A stretch of 64,000 nt of DNA from Marinobacter qingdaonensis (GCF_034555935.1 NZ_JAYDCJ010000003.1:1550001-1614000); one strand, 5' to 3'; numbered from the stretch's first letter, positions 25,975 through 33,729 are shown. The notes: a model not told the origin generated them from the sequence alone. Program-made: numbers and translations.

Positions 25975-26006
25975 CGGAATGCGATACCGCCAAAGATCGC
26001 ATTCCG
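25975..26006 (-). terminator. hairpin between the PEP-CTERM peptide and sterol-desaturase-family genes
   Basis: CGGAATGCGAT and its exact complement ATCGCATTCCG are separated by ten bases, 11 bases after the peptide's stop codon on the same strand. There is no T-run, so it may terminate weakly, or shape the mRNA between the two genes. Confidence 0.5.
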
Positions 26007-26016
26007 CAGCCCTGCT

Positions 26017-26178
26017 TTACTTGCGGAACTTCCTGGCAAGGAACAGAGTGACGCCGGCGGTGGCGAACAAACCAAGAATGCCGGGCTCAGGCACCGATAC
26101 CGGTGGTTGGTAATCTATTCCCGCAAAAGCCGCCGAAGATACCAGCGTCAAAAGCAGTACGGTGGTCAATGTTTTCAC
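26017..26178 (-). CDS. minimal PEP-CTERM peptide, 53 residues
   Basis: Translation from the GTG at 26178, six bases after a GGAGTT ribosome-binding site, gives a 53-residue protein. Residues 1-19 form a Sec signal peptide ending SSAAFA. Only about ten residues (GIDYQPPVSV) separate it from the sorting signal: PEP at residues 30-32, a hydrophobic helix (GILGLFATAGVTLFLA) and a basic end (RKFRK). This is a PEP-CTERM tail with almost no passenger domain. After signal peptidase and exosortase-type processing a very short peptide or a membrane-anchored stub would remain. It is transcribed in the same direction as the guanidine genes but lies beyond their terminator. Confidence 0.8.
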   Translation of the reverse strand: MKTLTTVLLLTLVSSAAFAGIDYQPPVSVPEPGILGLFATAGVTLFLARKFRK

Positions 26179-26284
26179 GGTTGGAACTCCTTTTCATGGG
26201 TTCCTCCGCACTTCAGCAACATCCGTACCCGGTTGACTTAGGCGTTTTAAATCAGCTGGTTAAAAAATGGCCAGAATCCTGATG

Positions 26285-26331
26285 TAAAAAAACCTGACTC
26301 TGGCGCCGGGCCTGAGTGAGCGCCCGACGCC
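26285..26331 (-). terminator. rho-independent terminator after the DUF3185 gene
   Basis: On the minus strand GGCGTCGGGC pairs with GCCCGGCGCC (one mismatch) across a ten-base loop, and a run of seven T follows after a short spacer. It probably ends the riboswitch-controlled allophanate/transport unit. Confidence 0.65.
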
Positions 26332-26339
26332 GGCAGGGT

Positions 26340-26543
26340 TCACTTTTTGAAGAAGGTCAGAAAAGCTCCGGCCGCAGCTGCAGCGGCGCCGCCAATGAGA
26401 AATACCATGGTTTCGTCATCGTACTGACCGGTCAGGGTTTCCGAAATTTCACCGCCCACTGACTGGGTGGACTGGTAGCCGAAATAGAGCAGGGCGATGC
26501 CGACTACGAGCAGAACAACACCAACGAGCTTGGAGCTTCCCAT
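26340..26543 (-). CDS. DUF3185 small membrane protein
   Basis: A 67-residue protein with two hydrophobic helices (VGVVLLVVGIALLYFGYQS and MVFLIGGAAAAAAGAFLTFF) joined by a polar linker containing TGQYDDETM. This is the DUF3185 layout. The ATG follows AAAAGGAAAAAC. It lies 113 bases after the allophanate hydrolase gene on the same strand and before the terminator, so it may be on the same transcript, but the family has no known role in guanidine use. Confidence 0.82.
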   Translation of the reverse strand: MGSSKLVGVVLLVVGIALLYFGYQSTQSVGGEISETLTGQYDDETMVFLIGGAAAAAAGAFLTFFKK

Positions 26544-26656
26544 TTGTTTTTCCTTTTCCGCATAAGTGAGGGTATTTTCTGGAAAACCTGGAAAGCTTGA
26601 CACTTGTGGCGGTGCCCGGCAAGAACCGAGCCTGCTGCGCACCGCCCGATTGGCGC

Positions 26657-28450
26657 TTATTGACTGGCCAGATACCCCCTCCAGCCGCCCAGTGAGGTGA
26701 TGTCCCGGGCACTCTCCAGACCTATGGGCTCGCAAATGAATCCGCTGACCCAGCGACCATCCGCCAGCTCGACCTTGCCGATGCCCAGGGGCGCCGGGAT
26801 GCCGTCGACAAAGCTGCCAAACTGGTCCGCCGGAAGTCGCCAGATTTCCACGGGCAAGGCGACACCTGCCTCGGTATCCCGGATCAGGCCGGGCCGGAAG
26901 GGCGGACCACCGTCCAGCAAGTACATGCGATAGGCCGCCGCGGTTTCTGTGGTCTCGACCAGGGTGCCGTAGCGGTCGGTAAGCTGATGGTTCAGGGGCA
27001 ATCCGGACAGGTGCGCGCCGCACACCAGGACATCGATGGTGCCCTCGGTGGCCTCGAACGGTGGGCTGTCGAGGGCATCGGTGAGGGCGCCGACCCGGTC
27101 GACGGTGTGCGGGTGCAATCGGGCTGCCAGCGCGAGCAGGGCTTCATCTTGGAAGGCCGGGGCGAACAGGGTGCAGCCCAGGGGCAGGCCGTTGGCCAGA
27201 AAACCGGCGGGTACCGACACGGCGCTGTAATCCAGCAGGTTCATGAAGTTGGTGTAGATGCCCAGCCGGCTGTTCAGGGTGACCGGATCGGCGTTGACCG
27301 CCTCGATGGTGTAGATGCCGGGGGTGGTGGGCGTCAGCACCAAATCCACCTGCTCCCAGATTCGGTCGGCCAGGGCCTTGAGCTTGCGCAGCTGGTACTG
27401 GGCGGCGAAGGCGTCGGCGGCGCTGGGTGTTGCGCCCTGGCTGATGATGCTCCGGGTTACCGGCAGCAGTGCCTCCGGGTGTTGGTCGATCAAAGGCCGG
27501 GTGGCCAGGTAGCGTTCGCTAACCCAGGGACCCTCGTACAGCAAGCTGGCGGCATCCAGGAACGGCTGGAAATCGATCTCTACCGGTTCACCGCCGAGCG
27601 CCTGCAGGTCTGCGAGGTTATTCTGGAACAGCTGCCGGGCCTCCTCGCTATCGAAGGTCAGCTGGGCGTCCGCCGGAACCCCGACGCGGAATTGGTGCGG
27701 AATGGGACGGCGACCGGTGGGCTGCGGTTTTTGCCAGGGATCCTCGGCGTCCGGGGCTGAGGCCACCTGGAGCACCGTCCGGGCCTGCTCGGCCGAGCGG
27801 GCGAAGACGGATACGCAGTCCAGACTCTGGCACGCCGGCACCACGCCGCGCACGCTGAGACGCCCGAGGGTTGGCTTCAGGCCAACCAGGTTGTTGAAGG
27901 CCGCCGGCACTCGGCCGGAGCCGGCGGTATCGGTGCCCAGGGCAAAGCTCGCCAAACCCAGAGCCACCGCTACGGCCGAACCGGAGGAGGAGCCGCCGGA
28001 AACAAAGTCCGGGTTGATGCTGTTGCGACAGGCGCCCCAGGGTTCTGGTGAGCGAGTACCCACCAGACCGGTGGCAAACTGGTCCAGATTGGTTTTGCCC
28101 AGGGGGATGGCGCCCGCCTCGACCAGTGCCGCGACTACGGCAGCGTGGCGCTCGGGCCGGTAGCGATAGGCCTCGCAGGCGGCGGTGGTGTCCATGCCGG
28201 CGACATCAATGTTGTCTTTGACCGCGAAGGGCACGCCGTACAGCGGCAGGTCTTCCGGGCGGCTGTGCGCCAGGCGCTCCAGGTAGGGCGCCAGTTCGGC
28301 TTCGGTCGCACGATGAATCCAGAGGTTGTGGTGGTCAAACTCCCGGGCTCGTTCCAGCAGGTGGGCAATCACGCGTGCCGGGGTTTGCTCACCGCTCAGG
28401 TAGGCCTTGCGCAGGGAGGGGAGGTCGAGATTGATGGTGGTGGTATTCAC
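26657..28450 (-). CDS. atzF: allophanate hydrolase
   Basis: A 597-residue amidase-signature enzyme starting at the GTG at 28450. The Ser-cisSer-Lys triad is Lys78 (AVKDN), Ser154 in GGSSSGS and Ser178 in GTDTAGSGR, matching AtzF spacing. The C-terminal 130 residues (VLVCGAHLSGLPLN onward) form the extra domain typical of allophanate hydrolases, absent from ordinary amidases. It splits allophanate into ammonia and CO2, the last step of the guanidine route. The gene lies 7 bases after the ABC ATPase gene, in the unit headed by a guanidine-I riboswitch, which places it in guanidine rather than urea breakdown. Confidence 0.92.
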   Translation of the reverse strand: MNTTTINLDLPSLRKAYLSGEQTPARVIAHLLERAREFDHHNLWIHRATEAELAPYLERLAHSRPEDLPLYGVPFAVKDNIDVAGMDTTAACEAYRYRPERHAAVVAALVEAGAIPLGKTNLDQFATGLVGTRSPEPWGACRNSINPDFVSGGSSSGSAVAVALGLASFALGTDTAGSGRVPAAFNNLVGLKPTLGRLSVRGVVPACQSLDCVSVFARSAEQARTVLQVASAPDAEDPWQKPQPTGRRPIPHQFRVGVPADAQLTFDSEEARQLFQNNLADLQALGGEPVEIDFQPFLDAASLLYEGPWVSERYLATRPLIDQHPEALLPVTRSIISQGATPSAADAFAAQYQLRKLKALADRIWEQVDLVLTPTTPGIYTIEAVNADPVTLNSRLGIYTNFMNLLDYSAVSVPAGFLANGLPLGCTLFAPAFQDEALLALAARLHPHTVDRVGALTDALDSPPFEATEGTIDVLVCGAHLSGLPLNHQLTDRYGTLVETTETAAAYRMYLLDGGPPFRPGLIRDTEAGVALPVEIWRLPADQFGSFVDGIPAPLGIGKVELADGRWVSGFICEPIGLESARDITSLGGWRGYLASQ

Positions 28451-28457
28451 AGGGGCC

Positions 28458-29243
28458 TCACGCTGACAGTTTGCGGGATGTTTCGGATACCGACGACTCG
28501 ATGGTCTGGTACAGCTCGGGGTCCGTCCGGCCAATGGGCAGGTCGTAGGAAATGGTGGCGCCGTAGGCTTCCGGGTTCTGCGGGTCGTTGCGGATCTTGT
28601 CGAAGACCAGTAGCCGGGTGCCAAGGTAGAAGCCTTCGTGCAGGTCGTGGGTGACCATGAAGATGGTGGTGCCGGTGTCGCGCCAGAGCTTCAGGATCAG
28701 CTCGTGCATGTCGCCCCGGATGCCGGGGTCGAGGGCGCCGAAAGGCTCGTCCAGCAGCAGGATGCGCGGCTTCATGATGAACGATTGGGCAATGGCCAGG
28801 CGCTGCTGCATGCCGCCGGACAGCTCGTGGGGCCACTTGTTCAGGGCGTGGCCGAGGCCCACGCCCTCGAGCATGGCATCCACCTGCGCCAGGGCGTCCC
28901 GGCGCGCCTTGCCGAACAGTTTGCCGAGTAGCGGCTTCTGTTCCAGTTCCAGGCCCAGGAGCACGTTTTCGCGCACGGTCAGGTGCGGGAACACCGAATA
29001 ACGTTGGAACACGATGCCCCGATTGCGATCGGGCTCGCCCGGAAACTGCTGGCCTTCCAGGCTCAGTTCACCGCGGCTGGCGGTCTCCTGGCCCAGCAGC
29101 ATCTTCAGGAAGGTGGACTTGCCGCACCCGGAGGCACCGACCAGGGTGCAGAATTCCCCCTCTTTCACTTCCAGGTTCAGGTTTTCCAGCACGACCTGGC
29201 TGCCGTACTCCTTCCACAGTTTCTTTACCGAAATGAAGCTCAT
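28458..29243 (-). CDS. ABC transporter ATP-binding protein, probable guanidine importer
   Basis: A 261-residue ATPase with Walker A GASGCGKST near residue 37, Q-loop FQRYSVFPHL, signature LSGGMQQR, Walker B ILLLDEP and the switch region VTHDLHEGFY. It belongs to the nitrate/taurine importer group. Its ATG overlaps the permease stop codon by one base (TAATG), so the two are translationally coupled. It lies downstream of a guanidine-I riboswitch and upstream of allophanate hydrolase; the matching binding protein is at 33909 in the second riboswitch unit. Guanidine is the expected substrate from context. Confidence 0.87.
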   Translation of the reverse strand: MSFISVKKLWKEYGSQVVLENLNLEVKEGEFCTLVGASGCGKSTFLKMLLGQETASRGELSLEGQQFPGEPDRNRGIVFQRYSVFPHLTVRENVLLGLELEQKPLLGKLFGKARRDALAQVDAMLEGVGLGHALNKWPHELSGGMQQRLAIAQSFIMKPRILLLDEPFGALDPGIRGDMHELILKLWRDTGTTIFMVTHDLHEGFYLGTRLLVFDKIRNDPQNPEAYGATISYDLPIGRTDPELYQTIESSVSETSRKLSA

Positions 29244-30058
29244 TAGTGGCCTCCTGCGTTGTACCAGGGGAACAGCCGACGATTGGCGAGACGCAGCAAC
29301 TGGTCAATGACGATGGCGAGGATGGTGATCCAGATGACGTAGGGCAGGATCACGTCCATGGCGAGGTAACGGCGCACCAGGAAGATCCGGTAGCCGAGTC
29401 CTTCGGTGGAGGCGATGGCTTCGGCGGCGATCAGGAACAGCCAGGCCGGGCCCAGACTCAGGCGCACGGCATCGATCAGCCGGGGCAACACCTGGGGCAG
29501 GGCCATGCGGGTGATCACCTGCCAGGAATTGGCGCCCAGGGTCTGGATCTTGATGAGCTGCTCGCTCGGCAGTTCCCGGACCCGCTGGGCGACATCGCGC
29601 ATTATGATGGGGGCGGTGCCAATGACGATCAGCATGACCTTGGACAACTCGCCGAGTCCGAACACGATGAACAGGATGGGCAGGATGGCCAGGGGCGGCA
29701 CCATCGACAATGCCGATACAAGTGGCGCCAGGTTGGCCCGCACCAGCGGCAAAACGCCATTGAGAATGCCAACCACCAAGGCCAGGAGGGCGGCGATGCC
29801 GACACCCAGCCCCAGGCGTTCCAGGCTGGCGGTGGTGTCCTGCCACATCAGATAGTCGCCACTGCGTCGGTCTTCCTGGAAGGCCATGCGTTCCACCGCC
29901 GCGGTCATCTGTTCCAGGCCCGGCAGCAGCTTGTCGTTGGGGTTTTCGGCCAGACGCTCCTGGGACGCGAGCGCGTAGATGAATATCAGCAGCAGGAAAG
30001 GCAGCAGGCCCAGCAGGGTCGCGGAAACCCTACCCGGGTGGCGGTTGATCAGTCTCAT
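29243..30058 (-). CDS. ABC transporter permease, probable guanidine importer
   Basis: A 271-residue inner-membrane protein with a long periplasmic loop after helix 1 (residues about 30-75) and five further helices. The EAA loop reads IKIQTLGANSWQVITRMALPQVLPRLI. The ATG at 30058 has AGAGGAG upstream, which is complementary to part of the riboswitch aptamer. It is the first gene of the unit controlled by the riboswitch at 30124-30230. It would form an importer with the following ATPase and the binding protein at 33909. Confidence 0.86.
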   Translation of the reverse strand: MRLINRHPGRVSATLLGLLPFLLLIFIYALASQERLAENPNDKLLPGLEQMTAAVERMAFQEDRRSGDYLMWQDTTASLERLGLGVGIAALLALVVGILNGVLPLVRANLAPLVSALSMVPPLAILPILFIVFGLGELSKVMLIVIGTAPIIMRDVAQRVRELPSEQLIKIQTLGANSWQVITRMALPQVLPRLIDAVRLSLGPAWLFLIAAEAIASTEGLGYRIFLVRRYLAMDVILPYVIWITILAIVIDQLLRLANRRLFPWYNAGGH

Positions 30059-30123
30059 TGGACATCTCCTCTGGTCGCACAACACGGCATGGACGTGGCA
30101 GGCACGGCAGTGGCCTGCGCTTC

Positions 30124-30230
30124 AGTCTCCCGGGCTTTTGTCCCGCCGTGTAACCTCCCAGAGGTCGGTAACTCTCGGACCAGCCGCCCGGGGTTGAGTT
30201 TGCTCTCAGCCCGGACCGGAACCCTAGTCA
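30124..30230 (-). promoter_or_regulatory. guanidine-I (ykkC) riboswitch 1
   Basis: On the minus strand the conserved ykkC elements appear in order: CTAGGGTTCCGG at the 5' side, GGCTGGTCCGAGAG, a variable hairpin (ACCTC-TGG-GAGGT), and ACACGGCGGGACAAAAGCCC followed by GGGAG. This is the guanidine-I aptamer. It heads permease, ATPase and allophanate hydrolase genes. No terminator with a T-run follows. Instead CCTCTGG in the variable hairpin (30158-30164) is complementary to CCAGAGG in the ribosome-binding region (30068-30074), which suggests control of translation initiation. Confidence 0.93.
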
Positions 30231-30315
30231 CCCATTTTGTCCGTTGTCTTCGCCGCCAATCAGGCGGTGTAGCCGTGAACGGATGATGGTTGTGGTAACC
30301 GTCTGCGAGAACCGT

Positions 30316-30331
30316 TGCAGGGGGCGTGCCA
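30316..30331 (-). promoter_or_regulatory. sigma-54 promoter upstream of riboswitch 1
   Basis: The minus strand reads TGGCACGCCCCCTGCA, with GG-N10-GC spacing and a perfect -24 element; the -12 element is CTGCA instead of TTGCA. Transcription would start near 30304, about 75 bases before the aptamer. Confidence 0.65.
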
Positions 30332-30386
30332 GCTTTGACGGGCGCGGGTTTACGGGCCAGGTCAGGGCGTATCGGGGTGTGGAGGG

Positions 30387-30401
30387 GCACTGTTTGGGTG
30401 C
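30387..30401. promoter_or_regulatory. candidate NtrC enhancer site
   Basis: GCACTGTTTGGGTGC fits GCACY-N5-RGTGC exactly and lies about 90 bases upstream of the predicted sigma-54 transcription start. It sits just before the stop codon of the alpha/beta hydrolase gene. Confidence 0.55.
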
Positions 30402-30412
30402 GGGGCTGATTT

Positions 30413-31501
30413 TCATGCACTGTTATCGCTCCTCTCGTTGGCCCTGGACCGGCTGTGGCCCGGAGCCTGGCTGTGCAGCAGCGACTGGGCGGCCTGGAGA
30501 ATCCGGATGTGGCTGCGGTGCTCCCGTCCGGCGCCGCCGGCTATGTGGCCGTAGTCGCTGGCCAGAACCTCCAGGGTGGCGCCGGGCATCTGGCTGGCAT
30601 CGGCGCTGGCATCGTCGACGGTGAAGTACAGGTCGGTGCCGGACGGCATCAGTCGCGTCGGCATGGTCAGGGCGGCGAGTGCGGCCGGGTAATCGCCCCG
30701 AAACACCGGGTTGTCGGCGATGTTGCCGGTCTGCCAGGTGTCCAGCATGGCCAGCAGATCGTTGGCGTCCTGGCCGAGGTGGTCCTGTTCCCAGAAGTCC
30801 AGCAGGTCCTCGACCGAGGTAAACCCCATGTCGCGCCAGCACTCGTTACGGAAAAACGCCTGGGAGTAAGCCCAGCCGGCATACACCCGGGCGAAGGCCT
30901 TGAGGCCCCGCACCGGCGGTGTGCGGTAATGGCCAGCTTGAAAGGTCGGGTCACAGGTCAGGGCGGCTTTTACCCCCTCGAGGAAGACATGATTGTGGGG
31001 GTAGCAGCGGGCGGTACAGCAGGTAGCCAGCACGGCGTTAACCTGCTCCGGGAACAGGCTGCCCCATTGCAGCGCCTGCATGCCGCCCATGGACCAGCCC
31101 ATCACCAGCGCCAAGTTCGCGCCGCCGAACACCTCGTCGACCAGCTGTTTCTGCAGTCGCACGTTGTCGTAAAGGCTGATGGCGGGAAAACCGGGGCCGG
31201 CCTGGGCACCGTTGCTGTTTGAGGGCGATGAGGATTCCCCAGCGCCCAGCAGCGAGGGAATCACGATGCAGTACCGATCCGGATCCAGTTGCGGGCCGTT
31301 GGCACCGCCTTCACCAACCCAGGCGTGATTGCCGGCCGCTGCACCACCGTAGTACGTGGACAGCAGGATCAGGTTGTCTTTTGGTGCATTCAGCTCGCCA
31401 ATCTGGTGATAGTGCAGGCGGGCGTCTTTCAGAACGCCACCCCGCGACAGGGCCAGATCGCCCGCCCTGAACTCTTCTCTAACCCACTGTTGTTTGGCCA
31501 T
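30413..31501 (-). CDS. alpha/beta hydrolase, homoserine O-acetyltransferase-like fold
   Basis: A 362-residue cytoplasmic protein. The nucleophile elbow GWSMGGMQ (Ser near residue 136), an oxyanion-side STYYGG stretch and late PSGTDLYF and YGHIAGG segments give a Ser-Asp-His triad as in MetX-like enzymes. However, the conserved MetX start and substrate-Arg patterns are not evident, so it is more likely a hydrolase than a homoserine acetyltransferase. It is divergent from glnT with a strong palindrome between them, and lies inside the guanidine region. It may release an amide- or ester-bound nitrogen compound; this is an inference. Confidence 0.75.
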   Translation of the reverse strand: MAKQQWVREEFRAGDLALSRGGVLKDARLHYHQIGELNAPKDNLILLSTYYGGAAAGNHAWVGEGGANGPQLDPDRYCIVIPSLLGAGESSSPSNSNGAQAGPGFPAISLYDNVRLQKQLVDEVFGGANLALVMGWSMGGMQALQWGSLFPEQVNAVLATCCTARCYPHNHVFLEGVKAALTCDPTFQAGHYRTPPVRGLKAFARVYAGWAYSQAFFRNECWRDMGFTSVEDLLDFWEQDHLGQDANDLLAMLDTWQTGNIADNPVFRGDYPAALAALTMPTRLMPSGTDLYFTVDDASADASQMPGATLEVLASDYGHIAGGAGREHRSHIRILQAAQSLLHSQAPGHSRSRANERSDNSA

Positions 31502-31561
31502 TTGGCCCCCCGTTCCGGTTCTGGTTTCGCGCGTTCATGCCGGTCGAAAATGGCATTTACA

Positions 31562-31577
31562 TACATGCTGGCATGTA
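31562..31577. promoter_or_regulatory. TetR/AcrR-like palindrome, copy B (glnT/hydrolase)
   Basis: TACATGC-TG-GCATGTA is a perfect palindrome around a two-base centre; outside it the arms extend further (TTTACATACATGC on the left, GCATGTAAG on the right). It lies in the 158-base gap between the divergent hydrolase and glnT genes. It resembles AcrR-type operators, and an AcrR-like TetR gene is encoded beside glnT at 33070-33693. Confidence 0.65.
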
Positions 31578-31659
31578 AGTTGAATGGGAGAAGCAAAGAA
31601 AGAAACGTGCCAGAACACAGACCAATCGCCCGACGCCATGGGCAACAAGGAGAAAGACG

Positions 31660-33018
31660 ATGACCGAATTGAGCAGCACACAGGCGCTGAAACAGCAACT
31701 CACCGACGCCGGCGTGAAATACGCCATGGCCAGTTACGTGGACATTCACGGGGTATCAAAAGGCAAGTTTGTCCCGGTGGCGCACCTGGGGCAGATGATG
31801 GAGGGCTCGGAGCTATACACCGGGGCGGCCCTTGACGGCGTCCCCCAGGACATCTCCGACAACGAGGTGGCGGCCATGCCCGATGCCGCTGCGGTAGCGG
31901 TGTGCCCCTGGAACCGGCAACTGGCGTGGTTCCCGGGCAACCTCTACCTGGACGGCAAGCCATTCGAGGCCTGCTCTCGCAACATCTTCCAGCGCCAGCT
32001 CAGCGCAGCGGCCGATATGGGCTACCGCTTCAACCTGGGCATCGAAACCGAGTTCTTCCTGTTCCGGGACACCGAGGACGGCGGCTTTGCGCCCCTGAGT
32101 GACCGGGACACCCTGGGCAAGCCCTGCTACGACCCGCGTGCCCTGATGGACAACTTGCACATCGTGGATGAGCTGGTCGAAGCCATGAACGAGCTGGGCT
32201 GGGACGTGTACTCCTTCGACCATGAGGACGCCAACGGCCAGTTTGAAACCGACTTCAAATACGCCGACGGCCTGACCATGGCCGACCGCCTGGTGTTCTT
32301 CCGCATGATGGCCAACGAGATTGCCCGCAAGCACGGCGCCTTCGCCAGCTTCATGCCCAAGCCGTTCGCCGACCGCACCGGCAGCGGGGCTCACTACAAC
32401 ATGTCGCTGGCGGACCTCAAAACCGGAGCCAACCTGTTCGAGCCCCAGGGCGATGACGAGCACGACTGTGGCATCAGCAAGATCGCCTACCAGTTCATTG
32501 CCGGGGTCCTGAAACACGGCGCGGCCATCAGCGCGGTCATCGCACCCACGGTCAACAGCTACAAGCGCCTGGTGCGCCAGGGCAGCATGTCCGGCTCCAC
32601 CTGGGCGCCCGTGTTCATGTGCTATGGCTCCAACAACCGCACCAACATGATCCGGATCCCGGGCATGGGCGGGCGCATCGAGTGCCGGGCGGCAGACATT
32701 GCCTGTAACCCCTATCTGGGCAGCGCTTTGATCCTGGCCGCCGGTCTGGAAGGCATCCGTGAAGGGTTGGATGCCGGCGCCCCGCACCACGAGAACATGT
32801 ACAACTACAGCGATGCCGAGATCGCCGAGCAGGGCATCGAGTACCTGCCGCGCAACCTGGGCGAAGCCGTGGATGCCTTCGAAGTCGATCCACTGGCACG
32901 GGAAGTGTTCGGGGAGGCCATGTTCAAGAGCTTCATCGAGACCAAGCGGCAGGAGTGGGACAGCTACCAGAACCACGTCTCCGAGTGGGAGGTGAACCGC
33001 TACCTGAAGATGTTCTGA
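31660..33018 (+). CDS. glnT: glutamine synthetase, GlnT (type III-like) group
   Basis: A 452-residue cytoplasmic enzyme with the glutamine synthetase beta-grasp start (VKYAMASYVDIHGVSKGKFV) and catalytic domain: ETEFFLF metal ligands, FMPKPFADRTGSGAHYNMS with the ammonium-side and ATP-side residues, and NNRTNMIRIPG. Its sequence fits rhizobial GlnT rather than the main GlnA, and the adenylylation-loop Tyr of GlnA is not seen. It would fix ammonia, or an amine, onto glutamate using ATP. Set between two guanidine riboswitch units, it is well placed to assimilate ammonia released from guanidine. An in-frame AGGAGAAAGACG precedes the ATG. Confidence 0.88.
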   Translation: MTELSSTQALKQQLTDAGVKYAMASYVDIHGVSKGKFVPVAHLGQMMEGSELYTGAALDGVPQDISDNEVAAMPDAAAVAVCPWNRQLAWFPGNLYLDGKPFEACSRNIFQRQLSAAADMGYRFNLGIETEFFLFRDTEDGGFAPLSDRDTLGKPCYDPRALMDNLHIVDELVEAMNELGWDVYSFDHEDANGQFETDFKYADGLTMADRLVFFRMMANEIARKHGAFASFMPKPFADRTGSGAHYNMSLADLKTGANLFEPQGDDEHDCGISKIAYQFIAGVLKHGAAISAVIAPTVNSYKRLVRQGSMSGSTWAPVFMCYGSNNRTNMIRIPGMGGRIECRAADIACNPYLGSALILAAGLEGIREGLDAGAPHHENMYNYSDAEIAEQGIEYLPRNLGEAVDAFEVDPLAREVFGEAMFKSFIETKRQEWDSYQNHVSEWEVNRYLKMF

Positions 33019-33045
33019 GGGTCGGGCGCCCGCCCGATGCACACC

Positions 33046-33071
33046 AAACCGGCCCGAGGGCCGGTTTTTTT
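33046..33071. terminator. rho-independent terminator between glnT and tetR
   Basis: AAACCGGCCC-GA-GGGCCGGTTT followed by a run of T is a strong stem. It ends glnT and overlaps the stop codon of the convergent TetR gene, so it can act in both directions. Confidence 0.85.
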
Positions 33072-33693
33072 ATGGGCGCTCGTCGGTGCGGCCGAGCAGG
33101 GTCCAGAACTGGCGCTGGAAGAAGGGCGCCTGCTGTTTCAGGGAGAACAACTTGGGGGCGAACAGCCAGGTCTGGGTGATGCCCATCAGATAGGTGTAGC
33201 TGAGTAGACCCAGTTCGTTGGCGCTTTCCTGGGTGCTGATCAGCCCGGCGGCCTTGGCCCGCTCGACTAGGTCCTGAAACAGGGCGATGATGGATTGGGT
33301 CAGTTGCCGTTCCCGCTTCAGGGTCCGGCTCATGGCGTCGGTCAGTTCGGTCTTGTTCAGCAGGATCTCGAACGACTGCCGGTAGCGTCGATTGGTGGCG
33401 AGCAAACCCAGCCAGCGTTCGATGAAGTGGTCCATGGCGTCCAGGGGGTTATCGGCCATGGCCTCGCAGTCACGGACGAGCTTTTCGAGCGGGTCCTGGG
33501 AGTAGGCCAGGACCGCTTCGTACAGGTCGTCCTTGTTCTGGAAGTGCCAGTAGATCGGCCCCCGGCTGCAGCCGGCTTCATCGGCGATGCGGCTCAGGGT
33601 CGTGAGGGAGTAGCCATCCCGGCTGAACAGCTTGAGGGCGGCTTCGAGCACGGTCTGGCGGGTTTTTTCGGCGTCTTCCTTGGTGCGGCGCAT
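33070..33693 (-). CDS. TetR-family regulator, AcrR/TtgR-like
   Basis: A 207-residue protein starting MRRTKEDAEKTRQTVLEAAL, with the helix-turn-helix DGYSLTTLSRIADEAGCSRG and PIYWHFQNKDDLYEAVL, and a C-terminal domain (TELTDAMSRTLKRERQLTQS onward) like AcrR/TtgR repressors. Those bind TACATACAT-type palindromes, and matching sites are present at 31562-31577 (glnT/hydrolase) and 17275-17290 (ABC/desaturase unit). It is convergent with glnT. It probably represses nitrogen-compound genes rather than an efflux pump, as no pump gene is nearby (inference). Confidence 0.85.
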   Translation of the reverse strand: MRRTKEDAEKTRQTVLEAALKLFSRDGYSLTTLSRIADEAGCSRGPIYWHFQNKDDLYEAVLAYSQDPLEKLVRDCEAMADNPLDAMDHFIERWLGLLATNRRYRQSFEILLNKTELTDAMSRTLKRERQLTQSIIALFQDLVERAKAAGLISTQESANELGLLSYTYLMGITQTWLFAPKLFSLKQQAPFFQRQFWTLLGRTDERP

Positions 33694-33729
33694 TCGTTAT
33701 TTGTTTTCCGTTTGACTCGGGAGTTGAGA

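Noticed and set aside
31569..31585. Sigma-54 promoter for glnT (TGGCATGTAAGTTGAA)
   Set aside because: The -12 element has GA instead of GC, and the -24 part is explained by the TetR-type palindrome.
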